Of a stretch of 64,000 nt of DNA, positions 1 through 10,112 are shown piece by piece. The translations under genes were made by a program, and so were the position numbers. The DNA is from Salticus scenicus (Eukaryota; Arthropoda; Arachnida; Araneae; Salticidae): the NCBI GenBank assembly GCA_963930645.1, contig OZ005653.1, positions 208,151,513 to 208,215,512 of the forward strand. Reading direction: 5' to 3'. A model generated the notes under the pieces. The model saw only the letters and a list, made by a program, of their open reading frames with translations. It did not search any database and had not been told where the DNA came from. The stretch's first letter is position 1. Each line of letters opens with the position of its first letter.

Positions 1-508
1 TAAGGACTATAGTCGCCTCCAGCTAAAGTCCCGTTACCAGAAAACGGGCGAAAGTTTGCAAGAGCTGGCAGCGGACATTCAGAGATTGTCACACCTAGCA
101 TTCTCAGACTGTCAAGCTGACACTCGAAACGACTTAGCTCTTCAGTACTTTATCGATGCTGTTCGGGATCCAGAAATTCAAAAAGCGCTGAGACTCTCCA
201 ACATCAGAGACGTAGAATCAGCTTTAGGCTATGCACTTAGGATAGAGGCAGCCCAACAAGCCTCCCGTAAAGACCGCCATACCATAAGAGCAGTCTCATT
301 AAATGATACGCCTGCTGATGAGAATGAAATGAAGAGAAGTTTCGCAGAGATCTTAAAGAGATTGCGCAGCCTGGAAAATAATATAGAAAAAAAGGATCGG
401 AAGATAAAGTGCTGGGGCTGTGGAGGGGATGGTCATGTGAAGAGGAACTGCCCCGTACGACCAACTATAGGAAATCACCCGGCTTCACCATCACTGCAGG
501 GAAACTAA
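1..508 (+). CDS. gag: Gag polyprotein, C-terminal part (copy 1)
   Basis: Capsid C-terminal region and nucleocapsid of a Ty3/gypsy Gag. The frame is open from base 2 to the TAA at 506-508. It carries one CCHC zinc knuckle (C-x2-C-x4-H-x4-C; CWGCGGDGHVKRNC), encoded at about 410-451, which would bind the packaged RNA. The first in-frame ATG at 56 is internal; the true start lies left of the window, as comparison with the complete Gag at 15659-17176 shows. The last two sense codons, GGA AAC, together with the preceding G form a -1 slippery heptamer, so this stop is probably bypassed in a minority of translations to make Gag-Pol. Confidence 0.92.
   Translation, partial: KDYSRLQLKSRYQKTGESLQELAADIQRLSHLAFSDCQADTRNDLALQYFIDAVRDPEIQKALRLSNIRDVESALGYALRIEAAQQASRKDRHTIRAVSLNDTPADENEMKRSFAEILKRLRSLENNIEKKDRKIKCWGCGGDGHVKRNCPVRPTIGNHPASPSLQGN
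499..505 (+). other. Programmed -1 frameshift site, G GGA AAC, at the gag stop (copy 1)
   Basis: GGGAAAC is in exact X XXY YYZ phase with the gag reading frame and is followed at once by the TAA stop (506-508). A -1 slip makes 505 the first base of the next codon, which is the pol frame. GGGAAAC is an established class of retroviral slippery heptamer. A possible downstream stem pairs GGGGC (525-529) with GCCCC (552-556), but its distance of 19 nt from the heptamer is longer than usual, so the stimulatory structure is uncertain. The heptamer is identical in copy 2 (17167-17173). Confidence 0.8.
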
Positions 509-3500
509 GAGGAGGCCATCTCGCGGGGCGGAGGTTGCCTAAAATTAAAGAGCCCCAATTTACAGTATTTCATGTTTCATCGATGAGTGGCGGCGATAAT
601 GGACTTCACGTCTATGGCCAAGTCAACAACGCCACCTGCCGGATGATTCTGGACACGGGAGCCAACGTGACCATCATTAGAACGGATTTGGCTCAAGAAC
701 TAAAAGAGAAGATCATCTGGTCTCCGCCCTGCGTTAAACTCCAGACTGTGACCGGAGACGAAATCAAAATATATGGAAAAATGAACTTGGCCATCACTTT
801 TGGGAATGCCAGTTACCATCATATGGCATATGTGGCTGATATAAGAGATCCTTTAATCATTGGAATTGATTTCCTGAGAAAATTTAATTTTCAGTTGGAC
901 TTCAAGAATAATGAACTGCATTCGAGTTCGGAAGACATCGCTGTGTTTAACACTGAAAATCAAGACATTCAGACAATCTGCCAGATAACAGCCAAGTCTG
1001 AAATCTCCATCCCCCCACACACAGAGACAATAGTTTCAGGAACACCACCTACAAAGCAATACTTCCGCTATGGACTGATTGAATACCCGAATACCGACAA
1101 TAGCCCAAGAGGAGTTCTGGTAGCTTCATCTCTAGTTGATCTCTCAAAGAGTACTATACCTGTGAGAGTCGCAAACATCAGCGATAAGGTCCGAACAGTG
1201 AAGAAGGATGAAGTGTTAGCAGCCTGCACTCCTGTAACATGCATAAACCGCCCCATGCAATCAACCGAATCCAAGTCTTCTGAGCAATTAACAACGGAAC
1301 TACTCAAGAATGCAGAGTTAGGAAAGGAACAGAGATGCGCTGCGGAGAAGCTACTCCAAGAATTTAAAGACCTTTTTTCTCGAACACCTGAAGACGTCGG
1401 GCGAACGAACATCACCCAGCACAGAATTGATACAGGAAATCATCCTCCAATCAAACAACATCCAAGAAGACTTCCTTTTGCTAAACAGGAAGAGGTCACT
1501 GAACTTCTAAATGAAATGCAGCACAATGACGTCATCGAGCCATCAACGAGTCCTTGGGCCTCTCCCATAGTACTGGTGCGAAAAAAGGATGGTTCAACAA
1601 GATTTTGTGTGGATTATCGTCGTTTGAATGACATCACGAAGAAAGACAGTTACCCTCTTCCCAGAATTGACGACACATTAGACACACTTGCTGGCAATAA
1701 ATGGTTCTCAACGTTGGATCTGAAGAGCGGTTACTGGCAAGTAGAATTACATCCTGATGATCGTGAGAAGACTGCATTCACCACGGGACAAGGACTGTGG
1801 CAATTTAAAGTTATGCCATTCGGATTATGTAATGCACCTGCCACCTTCGAACGCCTGATGGAGACAGTGCTAAAAGGACTTTCCTATGAAGCCTGTCTGG
1901 TGTATTTGGATGATATTATCATTGTGGGGCGCACCTTTGAAGACCATCTACGAAACATCCGAAAGGTGCTGGAGAAACTCAGAATGGCTAACCTCAAATT
2001 GAATCCTGGCAAGTGTAACTTGTTCCGTCGTGAAGTGAGCTACCTCGGCCATATCATCTCTGCCGAAGGTGTGAGAACTGATCCTGAGAAGATCTCTGCA
2101 GTCGAGAACTGGAGTCGCCCTGAAAATGTACACCAACTACGAAGTTTCCTGGGGTTATGCACTTACTACAGGAAGTTTGTCAAGGGTTTCTCAAATATTG
2201 CCAGACCACTGCACAAGCTGACGGAAGCCAAACAGAAGTTCCTGTGGACAGATGAATGTGAAAAAGCGTTCAAGCGACTTAAAGAGGCCTTAACATCATC
2301 GCCTATCTTGACATATCCACAGCCCGACAGACAGTTCATACTTGATACAGATGCCAGCCATGAGAGTGTCTGTGCTGTTCTGTCGCAGGAAATTGATGGT
2401 CAAGAACATGTCATTGCCTATTGGAGTAAATGCCTGTCTAAACCGGAGCGAAATTACTGTACCACCAGGAAAGAGCTACTCGCCATCGTAAAAGCCATAG
2501 AACATTTCCATCATTACCTCTATGGCAGAAGATTCCTGCTCCGGACTGACCATGCATCTTTAACGTGGTTGCTCCAGTTCAAGAACCCGGAAGGACAGAT
2601 TGCCAGGTGGATACAACGCCTGCAGGAATATGACTTCGAGATACGTCATCGTAAAGGGACTCTACATGGTAATGCAGATGCCTTGTCACGGAAGCCCTGC
2701 TCGGAAAGCTGCAAGTATTGCTCTAGAGCCGAACAGAAATACCTGCCGATAAATCCGGTTGCCTGCCAAGTTACTGTCTCAACACCATCAGATCAAGATC
2801 CCGATCCATGGAGTGACGAAGAACTTAGAAAATCCCAGTTGGAAGATCCTGACATAAAGCCAATATTACAGCTGAAGGAGACGACCAGCAACAGACCTAC
2901 CTGGCAGGGCATTTCCAGATTTAGCCCCATTACGAAAAGTTATTGGGCACTTTGGGACTCTCTTCATATCAGAAACGGCGTATTATGCAGAAAGTGGGAA
3001 TCTGATGATGGGAAAAGCTTCAGATGGCAGATTTTATTACCAAGATCAAAAATTCCAGCTGTTTTAGAACAACTGCATAGTAGCTCTACCGGAGGCCATT
3101 TTGGGGTAATGAAGACTCTGCAGAAAGTTCGGGAACGCTTCTACTGGTGCAAGGCAAAGGAGGATGTGGAGAAATGGTGTAAATCCTGTGATGCTTGTGC
3201 GGCACGTAAAGGCCCGCAGAAACGAAGTCGAGGGAGACTGCAACGGTATAACGTGGGAGCACCATTTGAGCGAATTGCAATCGACATCTTGGGTCCTTTG
3301 CCACGGACCTCCAGTGGAAATAAATACATCCTCGTCGTGATAGACTATTTCACAAAGTGGCCTGAGGCATATCCCATTCCCAATCAAGAGGCATGCACAG
3401 TCGCAGAGGTCGTAGTGCAGCAATGGGTGTCAAGGTACGGCACGCCCCTACAACTTCATACCGACCAAGGTAGGAACTTTACCTCTGATGTTTTCAAAGG

Positions 3501-4104
3501 ACTGTGTCAACTTCTTGGCATAGACAAAACCCGGACAACACCTTTACATCCCCAGTCGGACGGCATGGTCGAGAGGTTCAATCGTACCATCCTGAATAAC
3601 CTCTCTCTTCTAGTATCAAGGAACCAGCAAGATTGGGACTTGAAGTTGCCATTGTTCCTGCTGGCTTATCGAAGTGCTGTCCATGAAACCACCGGCTACA
3701 CTCCAGCCCAGATGCTGTTTGGACGTGAACTTCGTCTCCCTTGTGATCTCCTGTTTGGTTGTCCACCCGATGCGCCTTCATCGCCCGAGGAGTACATCCA
3801 AGATCTCCAGGCACGATTTGAGGACGTTCACAACTTTGCTCGGGAGCGAATTCACATTGCATCGGAGAAAATGAAGACAAGGTATGATCTAAAGGCTACG
3901 CAACATGAGTTTCAGGAAGGAGAGAAGGTCTGGTTGTGGAATCCTGTTCGACGCAAAGGACTCTCTCCCAAGTTACAGTGCAGCTGGGACGGACCATACA
4001 CAGTCTTAAAAAGGCTGAATGATGTAGTGGTGCGGATCACTAAAACACCTTCATCAAAACCGAAGGTGGTGCACTATAATAGGCTAGCCAAGTACCACAA
4101 GTAA
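505..4104 (+). CDS. pol: Pol polyprotein (PR-RT-RNase H-integrase), intact frame (copy 1)
   Basis: About 1,199 codons after the frameshift; the frame itself is open from 382. Domains, numbered from 505: aspartic protease with DTGA near residue 50; reverse transcriptase with the FCVDYR and PFGLCNAP blocks and catalytic YLDD near 467; RNase H beginning at DTDAS near 614, with KELLA, RTDHASL and NADALSR; integrase with an HHCC zinc site (first His near 858, CDAC distal) and a catalytic D-x59-D-x35-E triad at about 927, 987 and 1023; C-terminal GPYT module of the GPY/F type. It is expressed only as a Gag-Pol fusion by -1 frameshift. One oddity is a Cys where copy 2 has Gly just after DTDASHESV in RNase H. 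Whether the element is active cannot be judged without its 5' end. Confidence 0.94.
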   Translation, partial: LRGGHLAGRRLPKIKEPQFTVFHVSSMSGGDNGLHVYGQVNNATCRMILDTGANVTIIRTDLAQELKEKIIWSPPCVKLQTVTGDEIKIYGKMNLAITFGNASYHHMAYVADIRDPLIIGIDFLRKFNFQLDFKNNELHSSSEDIAVFNTENQDIQTICQITAKSEISIPPHTETIVSGTPPTKQYFRYGLIEYPNTDNSPRGVLVASSLVDLSKSTIPVRVANISDKVRTVKKDEVLAACTPVTCINRPMQSTESKSSEQLTTELLKNAELGKEQRCAAEKLLQEFKDLFSRTPEDVGRTNITQHRIDTGNHPPIKQHPRRLPFAKQEEVTELLNEMQHNDVIEPSTSPWASPIVLVRKKDGSTRFCVDYRRLNDITKKDSYPLPRIDDTLDTLAGNKWFSTLDLKSGYWQVELHPDDREKTAFTTGQGLWQFKVMPFGLCNAPATFERLMETVLKGLSYEACLVYLDDIIIVGRTFEDHLRNIRKVLEKLRMANLKLNPGKCNLFRREVSYLGHIISAEGVRTDPEKISAVENWSRPENVHQLRSFLGLCTYYRKFVKGFSNIARPLHKLTEAKQKFLWTDECEKAFKRLKEALTSSPILTYPQPDRQFILDTDASHESVCAVLSQEIDGQEHVIAYWSKCLSKPERNYCTTRKELLAIVKAIEHFHHYLYGRRFLLRTDHASLTWLLQFKNPEGQIARWIQRLQEYDFEIRHRKGTLHGNADALSRKPCSESCKYCSRAEQKYLPINPVACQVTVSTPSDQDPDPWSDEELRKSQLEDPDIKPILQLKETTSNRPTWQGISRFSPITKSYWALWDSLHIRNGVLCRKWESDDGKSFRWQILLPRSKIPAVLEQLHSSSTGGHFGVMKTLQKVRERFYWCKAKEDVEKWCKSCDACAARKGPQKRSRGRLQRYNVGAPFERIAIDILGPLPRTSSGNKYILVVIDYFTKWPEAYPIPNQEACTVAEVVVQQWVSRYGTPLQLHTDQGRNFTSDVFKGLCQLLGIDKTRTTPLHPQSDGMVERFNRTILNNLSLLVSRNQQDWDLKLPLFLLAYRSAVHETTGYTPAQMLFGRELRLPCDLLFGCPPDAPSSPEEYIQDLQARFEDVHNFARERIHIASEKMKTRYDLKATQHEFQEGEKVWLWNPVRRKGLSPKLQCSWDGPYTVLKRLNDVVVRITKTPSSKPKVVHYNRLAKYHK

Positions 4105-4379
4105 CGGTAATATTAAAAATTAAAAATGTAAATACTGGTAAAATTTGCGCATGCGTAATGTAAATATTTGTACATATTTGTGAAATTTGTAAATATTTGT
4201 ATATAAATATTTGAACATATTTGTGAATTTTTTTAAATATTTCTCACTTGATTTGTATTTCTATTTTATCGTTATATGCAACTTAGTTTTTGTGTTTTAG
4301 ATTGTGTAAATTTGTTTAGTTTCGCCTCTTTACCAAGGGTTGCACTGCCCGGGACGTGCAGTCCTTGGGAGGGGGGCAG
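4105..4379 (+). other. Pol 3' untranslated region and polypurine tract (copy 1)
   Basis: AT-rich stretch with degenerate repeats of GTAAATATTTGTATATAAAT, then a G+C-richer part ending in the purine run GGGAGGGGGG (about 4367-4376) directly before the 3' LTR. The purine run is the expected primer for plus-strand DNA synthesis. No env-like ORF is present. Confidence 0.75.
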
Positions 4380-4995
4380 TGTTACGAAATTGTAAATAAT
4401 TGTGTTTATTTTTGTATAAATTCTTTCAAAGAGGCTTAGTAAGTTGATAAAGTGCTAATTTTGTGCATTTCTAGTCGTTTTAGCGTTGAAATAGCCTTAT
4501 TTTCCCTTAAAAACGCATTAAAAAGCCCCAGTAATGCACGTAATGGATTTGGCGACTTTTTCCCACCTTGGCGATTTTTTTTGGCGACCTTGGCGAGAAA
4601 ATCCTTATATGGGATATACCAAATATGGAAGCTGTAAGTTGATTGGTTGACCACTTTCTAGAGTTTTCTCGAAAAATCTGGGCTCAATGGAACAGCATAT
4701 AAGGAGCGCTTCCTCGCCAAGGCAGTTAGTTCAGTTCAGATCTCAGCGAGCTTCGCTAGTGCCTGCATTGCTCTTGAGCCTCTTTGAGAGAGACTTGCTT
4801 CAAGTGTTATTGGTATACAGTTTGTACTGTGGATTTGTTATTGACAGCTGTTGTTTAAGCTGTGTTTACTGTTTGAATTGAAGCTGATACTTGGTTTATA
4901 GACCTGCATTTTTCTGGAATTTTCTGTGAATAAATTACTGAATTTTTGTACGTTTGGCCTTTCATTCTCAGACAACTCACGAACCCCCAAGTACG

Positions 4996-5000
<5 letters not shown>
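4380..5000 (+). repeat. 3' LTR of Ty3/gypsy copy 1
   Basis: Begins TGTTACG and ends GCAACA (TG...CA ends), 621 bp. It aligns along its length with the two 631-bp LTRs of copy 2; most of the length difference is a deletion of about 11 bp near 4545, where copy 2 has GGTGCCAAATTTGGCG. It contains a TATA-like CATATAA (4696-4702) and an AATAAA (4929-4934) matching the promoter and polyadenylation signal of copy 2. It is followed immediately by an AT microsatellite. Confidence 0.93.
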
Positions 5001-5041
<41 letters not shown>

Positions 5042-5080
5042 TTTTTTTTGTATGTGTGTGTATATATATATATATATATT
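5001..5080. repeat. AT microsatellite
   Basis: An almost pure (AT)n run of about 38 bp (5001-5038), a short T-rich gap and a second TATA run to about 5079. The LTR of copy 1 ends exactly at its left edge, so the retroelement may have inserted into it. Confidence 0.9.
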
Positions 5081-5087
5081 AATTACA

Positions 5088-5360
5088 CAGTGAATATATC
5101 TGCATAGTTTAATTATTTTATATTGTCTCGTCTGTGGCCCTTCATATCCCACTGAAAAGCGAGATTGGCCCTCCAGCCAAAAAGGTTGTGCACCCCTAGT
5201 TTAAACCATCAAAGACTGTCACGTGTCAAAAACCTGCCAACCCTGCAGTGAATATATCTGCATAGTGTAATTCTTTTATGTTACCTTGCCTGTGGCTCTT
5301 CATGTCCCAGTCAACAGCAAGAGTGGCCTTCCAGCCAAAAAGGTTGTGCACCCCTAGTAT
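5088..5360. repeat. Two direct copies of a hAT-type terminal sequence
   Basis: Two related segments of about 110 bp (5088-5200 and 5244-5360) each run from GTGAATATATCTGCATAG to AAAGGTTGTGCACCCCTAG. The same segment forms the right end of the element at 22210-23401. Read in reverse, the end is CTAGGGGTGCACAACC, a typical hAT terminal inverted repeat. These are therefore right-end fragments or solo ends. I did not find matching left ends. Confidence 0.65.
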
Positions 5361-6112
5361 ATATATACCAGGGCTTGAAATTTGCAGTCGTTTAGTCATA
5401 TTTTGCAAGACAACTGTGATTTTACACCCAGTCGTCATTGCAGGGTTGTCATTTCGTCCACTTTTTCGTCAAAAGTCCGGGACACTGGACAAAAGTGGAA
5501 AAAACCTGAACAAAACTGGAAAAAACCACATGAAACTGGACAAAATAAAATCCACTGAACTGTACATGTTCAGTGTATAAAATTATTCCGTTCAAACAAT
5601 AAATTGCAATTTTAACTTTAAATTACAATTTTAGCAATAGAAATATTTTATTAAAAATTAATTTGATTAATGAAAAGCATAATTTTATTTTAATCACGAT
5701 AAAAAAAAAAAAAAAAAAAAAATCATGAAGAAAATGCTAATTACATTAGTTTACAGTTTGTAGATGTAACAAAGTAAATCTATTGTGGTGGACTATTATA
5801 ACATTATCATACTGGATATTAAGAGGGAAAAAAAAGTTATTTGACACTATATCTAAATCTTTAAAAACAAAAGAAATAGCCACGGCTGTTTAGCCGGAAA
5901 AAGATTTTGTGCCCAATGTTGAGTTATCTTCAGTACATAATGTTGACAATTAAAAATGAAGAATAACTTAATCCCCCCAACACCCCTATCCCCCTTCGAA
6001 AGAGACTATTTTCAATATTAAAGTTTTTCACAAATGATATGATTGATTGATTAATACATAGACAATTATAATCTTAAAAATAATTTAAGTTGTTTCTTTG
6101 CTATTTTGTACT

Positions 6113-6211
6113 TAAAACCCGAATAAACTACTACGTCAGAAACGCCAAAGAGAAATATCTGTTTTTGAAAAATATCTATCTGTTTCTACGTTGTAGTTTA
6201 TTCGGGTTTTA
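6113..6211. repeat. Short foldback (MITE-like hairpin)
   Basis: Arms of about 29 bp: AAAACCCGAATAAACTAC at about 6114 and its near-perfect inverse at the right edge, ending GTAGTTTATTCGGGTTTT. About 40 bp lie between them. It looks like a small palindromic MITE inside the larger hAT-like element. Confidence 0.65.
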
Positions 6212-6907
6212 ATATACCAACGCCAAGTCTCCTGTTATTATTTTTACTTAACTTGGAAATATCTTATTTAACATTTCTATGCTAGGTTAAAAAAAAAAAA
6301 CTCATAAATGTAGATAAAATGTTTTTATCAATTTATGTCCACAATCCTTTCAAAACAAAGCTTTCATTTCTATATAACATTTTATTTGCAATACCAACAT
6401 GTCACTTTTCAATCCAATAATTTAAAAAATCAAATTTACATGCTTAATTATTTAATAATTTTATATTCTTATTTATACTCTTATTAAAATATATTTTATA
6501 CTCTTATTAAAAAAATATTACTTGTAATAGAAATTCCAGATGAAAAAAATACAAAATTAAATTTTACTTCCACATAGAAAAGTTATTTATTTTTCACCAA
6601 AGTAATGTCTTTAATAATATGAATGTGACATATATGTGTATGACAGTATATATATTTAATCAATTTGATAAATATGCAGAAACTTAAAGAAAAATAATAA
6701 AAATGTTGAGTGACTCCAGTCGACTTTCTGAACATTAAAGTAATTCACTGTTGTTTAAATAAAATAACACAAGAGAAGTCATTATAAATAAACAAACGAG
6801 AAAATTATAATAAGTGTTTGATTATTTGCTCCCAAATAATATATTGTTTAATTGAACGGAATGCATGCAAATTCTTTTGTGTGTATCTGTAAAAGAACCA
6901 ATAGTGT

Positions 6908-7420
6908 TAGATTCACCAAAATGTATACAGTTTGTGTGACATATACTTATAATTTGTACATGAATTCAAAGCTCAATCAATGAGGCTTCAGACGCCATCA
7001 CATTTTAAATAAATTCAGACTATAGGCCATAATATTACAGAATTTTTCGTTTTTTCCCTGTAAAAAAACTATAAATGCTAGATTCGCCAAAATAAATCTA
7101 TACATAACATGCGTATAAAAGTTTCAGCTGAACTGAATAAGGAATTCAGATGCTATCACACTTTAAATTATTTGAGCCCATAGACTGTAATGATAAAGAA
7201 TTTATCTTTGTGTCCTGGTTAAAAATAAATAAATAAATAAAACTGTGCTAGATTCTCCAAGATGTATACAGTTTGTACTACAATAACCTATGACATATGC
7301 ACCAACTTTTAGCTCATTTGGACAAAGCATTTAGACAATATTGTGTTCACTCTACTCAGATATGCATACAACATCGTAAAATAGCAAAAATGAACTCATG
7401 GAGCCTCAAAACATGTAGAT
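6908..7420. repeat. Three diverged tandem repeats, 170-171 bp unit
   Basis: The phrase TAGATTCnCCAA recurs at 6908, 7079 and 7249 (spacing 171 and 170). Each is followed by ATGTATACAGTTTGT-like and AATTCAGAnGCnATCACA-like phrases. Units are clearly diverged. The period is close to that of the tandem units in the modular repeats at 52-57 kb. Confidence 0.6.
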
Positions 7421-9734
7421 ACACCAACATCACAAGTCAAATTTTTGTCATGATTGCAATACTTTCCTTACCTATGTATTTTCAGAAAGTAAAAAATTCC
7501 ATGAAAGATATGTGAATCATTCATTTCATCATGCTTAATAACAAATTTTTTAAAGGTGTTTGACTATGAGGGAGGAGATGACAATGTAGTTAAAAGCAGT
7601 GGGGGGGGGGGGGGGAATTAAAATTTCAACTATAAACTATCACTTTTGCATACAAGCCACCCTTAGAAATAGATATATTTGTTTATTGAATATTGTTAAC
7701 TTTGCATGTCTATTTCAATCACTCATGTCTATTTTGAAATATTTAAATTGATTTTATTCACATACACAGGGTTCAGGAATTTATTAAAAAATATGGTCGC
7801 CAACAAAAAATTCTGATAGCCCATAAACAAATATTCTCCAACGTTTTCTTTTTCTTCCATTTCAAAATTTACTTGAATATAGAAATTAAGATTCTATATA
7901 CCAATTATACCAACTAAAAACCAATTATTTATTGGGCTTGAATGATTTTTTTTTTTTTTTTTTTACACCAGGAAACACCTGTTTAAATTTAACATCATGA
8001 AACTGGTTTTATTATTTTCACTAAATCAATACACCATCGGCAATGATACATCATTACACAGATACAACAATTCAGCACCAGGTCGATAGCATGCACAGAC
8101 AAGAGCAGTGTAAACCAATTCCCTAAAACGGTGCAATAATTTAACACTGAGTTGTGAAACATGCACAGAGATGTGTAAATTTCCTAATTCAACACAGTGT
8201 CTCAAAAAGTGGTGAGAGAAGCAGGAATCAAAACAGCGAAAGTAGAATTGGAGCCCAATTTTGGGACCAATTCTTTCACCAAAATATATATTTAAAAAAA
8301 AAAAAGTTTCCTTAAAGTTTAAAACATTATTACTAGTTAAAAAAAATATTGGTCGCCAATGGCAACCAGGTGACCATATTTCACGAGCTCTCACATACAC
8401 ATAATGATAAAGAATTGTTTTATATATATATGGAAAGAATAAAGGTAATTTAGTACTCGCAAATAATTAATAGTGGACAAAAGTGGACAAAACGGTATTT
8501 TGTCCAGGACGGTTTTAACCAGGTTTTTTCCAGTGGTTTTTTCCACTATGGAAAAAAACGTTCAACCCTGCGTCATTGACACCTAACTTTCTGTTATTTC
8601 ATTATTTTTAATGAGGCATGTGACATATCAGAAGTTTTGTTTTTAGTATTTCAACTTAGTCTTCGATCTTCTTAAGGTCATAAATCTTTCTTTCTTTCAG
8701 TAGGGATACACTGATTTAATCAATGGATTACCTCATAATATATCTATTGACAAAGAGGCAATTATTGAAGAGTTTGAAGATTACAAACTTTGGGCAAAAG
8801 AAAAATTAAATATCCTGTGTCTGTCTTGCATGGCAGCGTTTGCTGGATCAATCAATTTCATTTTCTTCCTTTCCTAATTTTTAAGGAAAGTAATAAATTT
8901 CATTATGACTCTTCCCTTAAGTACAGCTGAGTGTGAAAGGGTATTCAGCCATTTTAACTTAATCAAAAGAAAAAACAGACACAGTCTGTTAACTTCTACT
9001 ATAGATGATTTACTATTTAATCAGCTATATGGACCAAGTTTAGAACAGGGTTGCCACGCTATCTAGAAAACCTGGAGAACCTGGAATTGTCAGGGAATTT
9101 GAATATTTTAGCCAGAATCTGGAAAACTCAGGGAAATTTCATATGATGATTGTCCAAAAAAAAAAAAAAAAAAAAAACTCCACCAATTTTCCATTTTTTT
9201 TTTTTTTTTGGTCCTCTAGCTTTTGCCATTTGTTTTAAGCACCCCATCCTTCTTTTCCACTCATAAAAGAAATTTCTTATCCCGCTTATAAGCAACAGAT
9301 GCTATCACTAAAGGTGGAAATTAAGAAATTTGGTTGGTGGCCACTGGCCACTAGCCTTCATTTTTTTAGTGGCCACTTTCAAAAAGTTAGTGGCCACTAG
9401 TTAGTGGCCACTGGCCACTCGCTGATAAAAGTAAAAGTAAAATAAAATTTTCTTTTCTTTAATTTTTTCAATGTTCAGTCTCGACAATTCATTAAGAAAA
9501 TAATTAAGGTAGTCAACTTTTTGAAACTCATCCACAGTAATACATTTCTGATAAATTTTAATAAATGAAATAGGAATAGATTTACATAATTTATACTATG
9601 AATGTAAGAAAATACTATTCAATACAAAATTCATATGTGTAAAATGCTCTTTTGGTTATATTATTTTATAACAGAAAATTTCTGATTATATTGCCCCTTC
9701 ACTATTCTGAATGGTGTCGATTTTCTACTTTTTC

Positions 9735-9766
<32 letters not shown>

Positions 9767-9969
9767 TGATTCATGAAAATATATTAGTATATGTAAATAA
9801 AAAAAATATTTTTTTAATAATACTTTTTTATTTTGCAAGTTTCTTTTTCCTTTTTTTTTTTTTTTCATGTTACAAATGAATTATAAATTAATTTTTCTTT
9901 AATAATAATGAATTTTTAATAATTTGCAATTATAATCCCCCTCTCTAACTGAATTTAGAGAGTGTGGCT

Positions 9970-10112
9970 GTACAGACATTTTTTAAAAACTATCAATTCG
10001 TGTTCAGGACACCCCAAAACGTGTAGATCCGTCAAAAAACGGAGGTCGAAAATTTTCGTGAATCCAATACTTTCTCTATATTACGTATAGAAGAAAGTAA
10101 AAAATAGTTCAT
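9970..10112 (+). repeat. 3'-end fragment of the modular palindrome-tailed repeat
   Basis: From ACAGACATTTTTTAAAAACT to the hairpin ACTTTCTCTATA...TATAGAAGAAAGT (10069-10098) this segment nearly matches the 3' end of the repeat at 52046-53312. It includes GGAGGTCGAAAATTTTCG and CCAATACTTTCTCTATA. The rest of that repeat is missing. Confidence 0.8.

Larger units (their letters stand above)
1..5000 (+). mobile_element. Ty3/gypsy LTR retrotransposon, copy 1 (5' part outside window)
   Basis: The window opens inside gag. Position 1 corresponds to 16669 of the complete copy at 14997-21687. The order gag, pol (protease, reverse transcriptase, RNase H, integrase), polypurine tract and 3' LTR is the standard Ty3/gypsy (Metaviridae) order. 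No env-like frame lies between pol and the LTR. About 1.67 kb (5' LTR, primer site and gag N-terminus) must lie to the left, so neither the 5' LTR nor the target duplication can be checked. The pol frame here is uninterrupted, unlike that of copy 2. Coding parts are visibly richer in G+C than the AT-rich surroundings. Confidence 0.95.
5441..8570. mobile_element. Nonautonomous hAT-like element, 3.1 kb, perfect 8-bp target duplication
   Basis: The ends are CAGGGTTGTC at the left and GTTCAACCCTG at the right (inverted CAGGGTTGAAC). Both subterminal regions carry repeated GGACAAAA and GGAAAAAACC motifs. The identical octamer CGTCATTG lies directly outside each end (5433-5440 and 8571-8578). No transposase-like frame is seen inside. 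The interior is AT-rich with long homopolymers, a short foldback near 6113-6211 and tandem repeats at 6908-7420. It sits inside the hAT remnant at 5369-11691 and is therefore younger than it. Confidence 0.82.

Noticed and set aside
3064..3880. Several minus-strand ORFs of 60-119 codons opposite integrase
   Set aside because: They mirror the intact pol frame and recur opposite copy 2 at the same places. No independent motifs.
4105..4379. Search for an env gene after pol
   Set aside because: Only 275 nt of AT-rich sequence with stops; no envelope-like frame in either gypsy copy.
8026..8400. 124-codon minus-strand ORF
   Set aside because: Lies in the noncoding interior of a hAT-like element and includes poly-A-derived Phe/Lys runs; no family signature.
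8711..8873. Separate host exon (NISIDKEAIIEEFEDYK) upstream of the hAT C-terminal block
   Set aside because: Its position just before the transposase C-terminus and inside the hAT boundaries makes a decayed transposase segment more likely, but no specific block could be matched.
9652..9879. Short ORFs with Lys or Phe runs (also near 26485, 45120 and 57367)
   Set aside because: Arise from A/T homopolymers and microsatellites.
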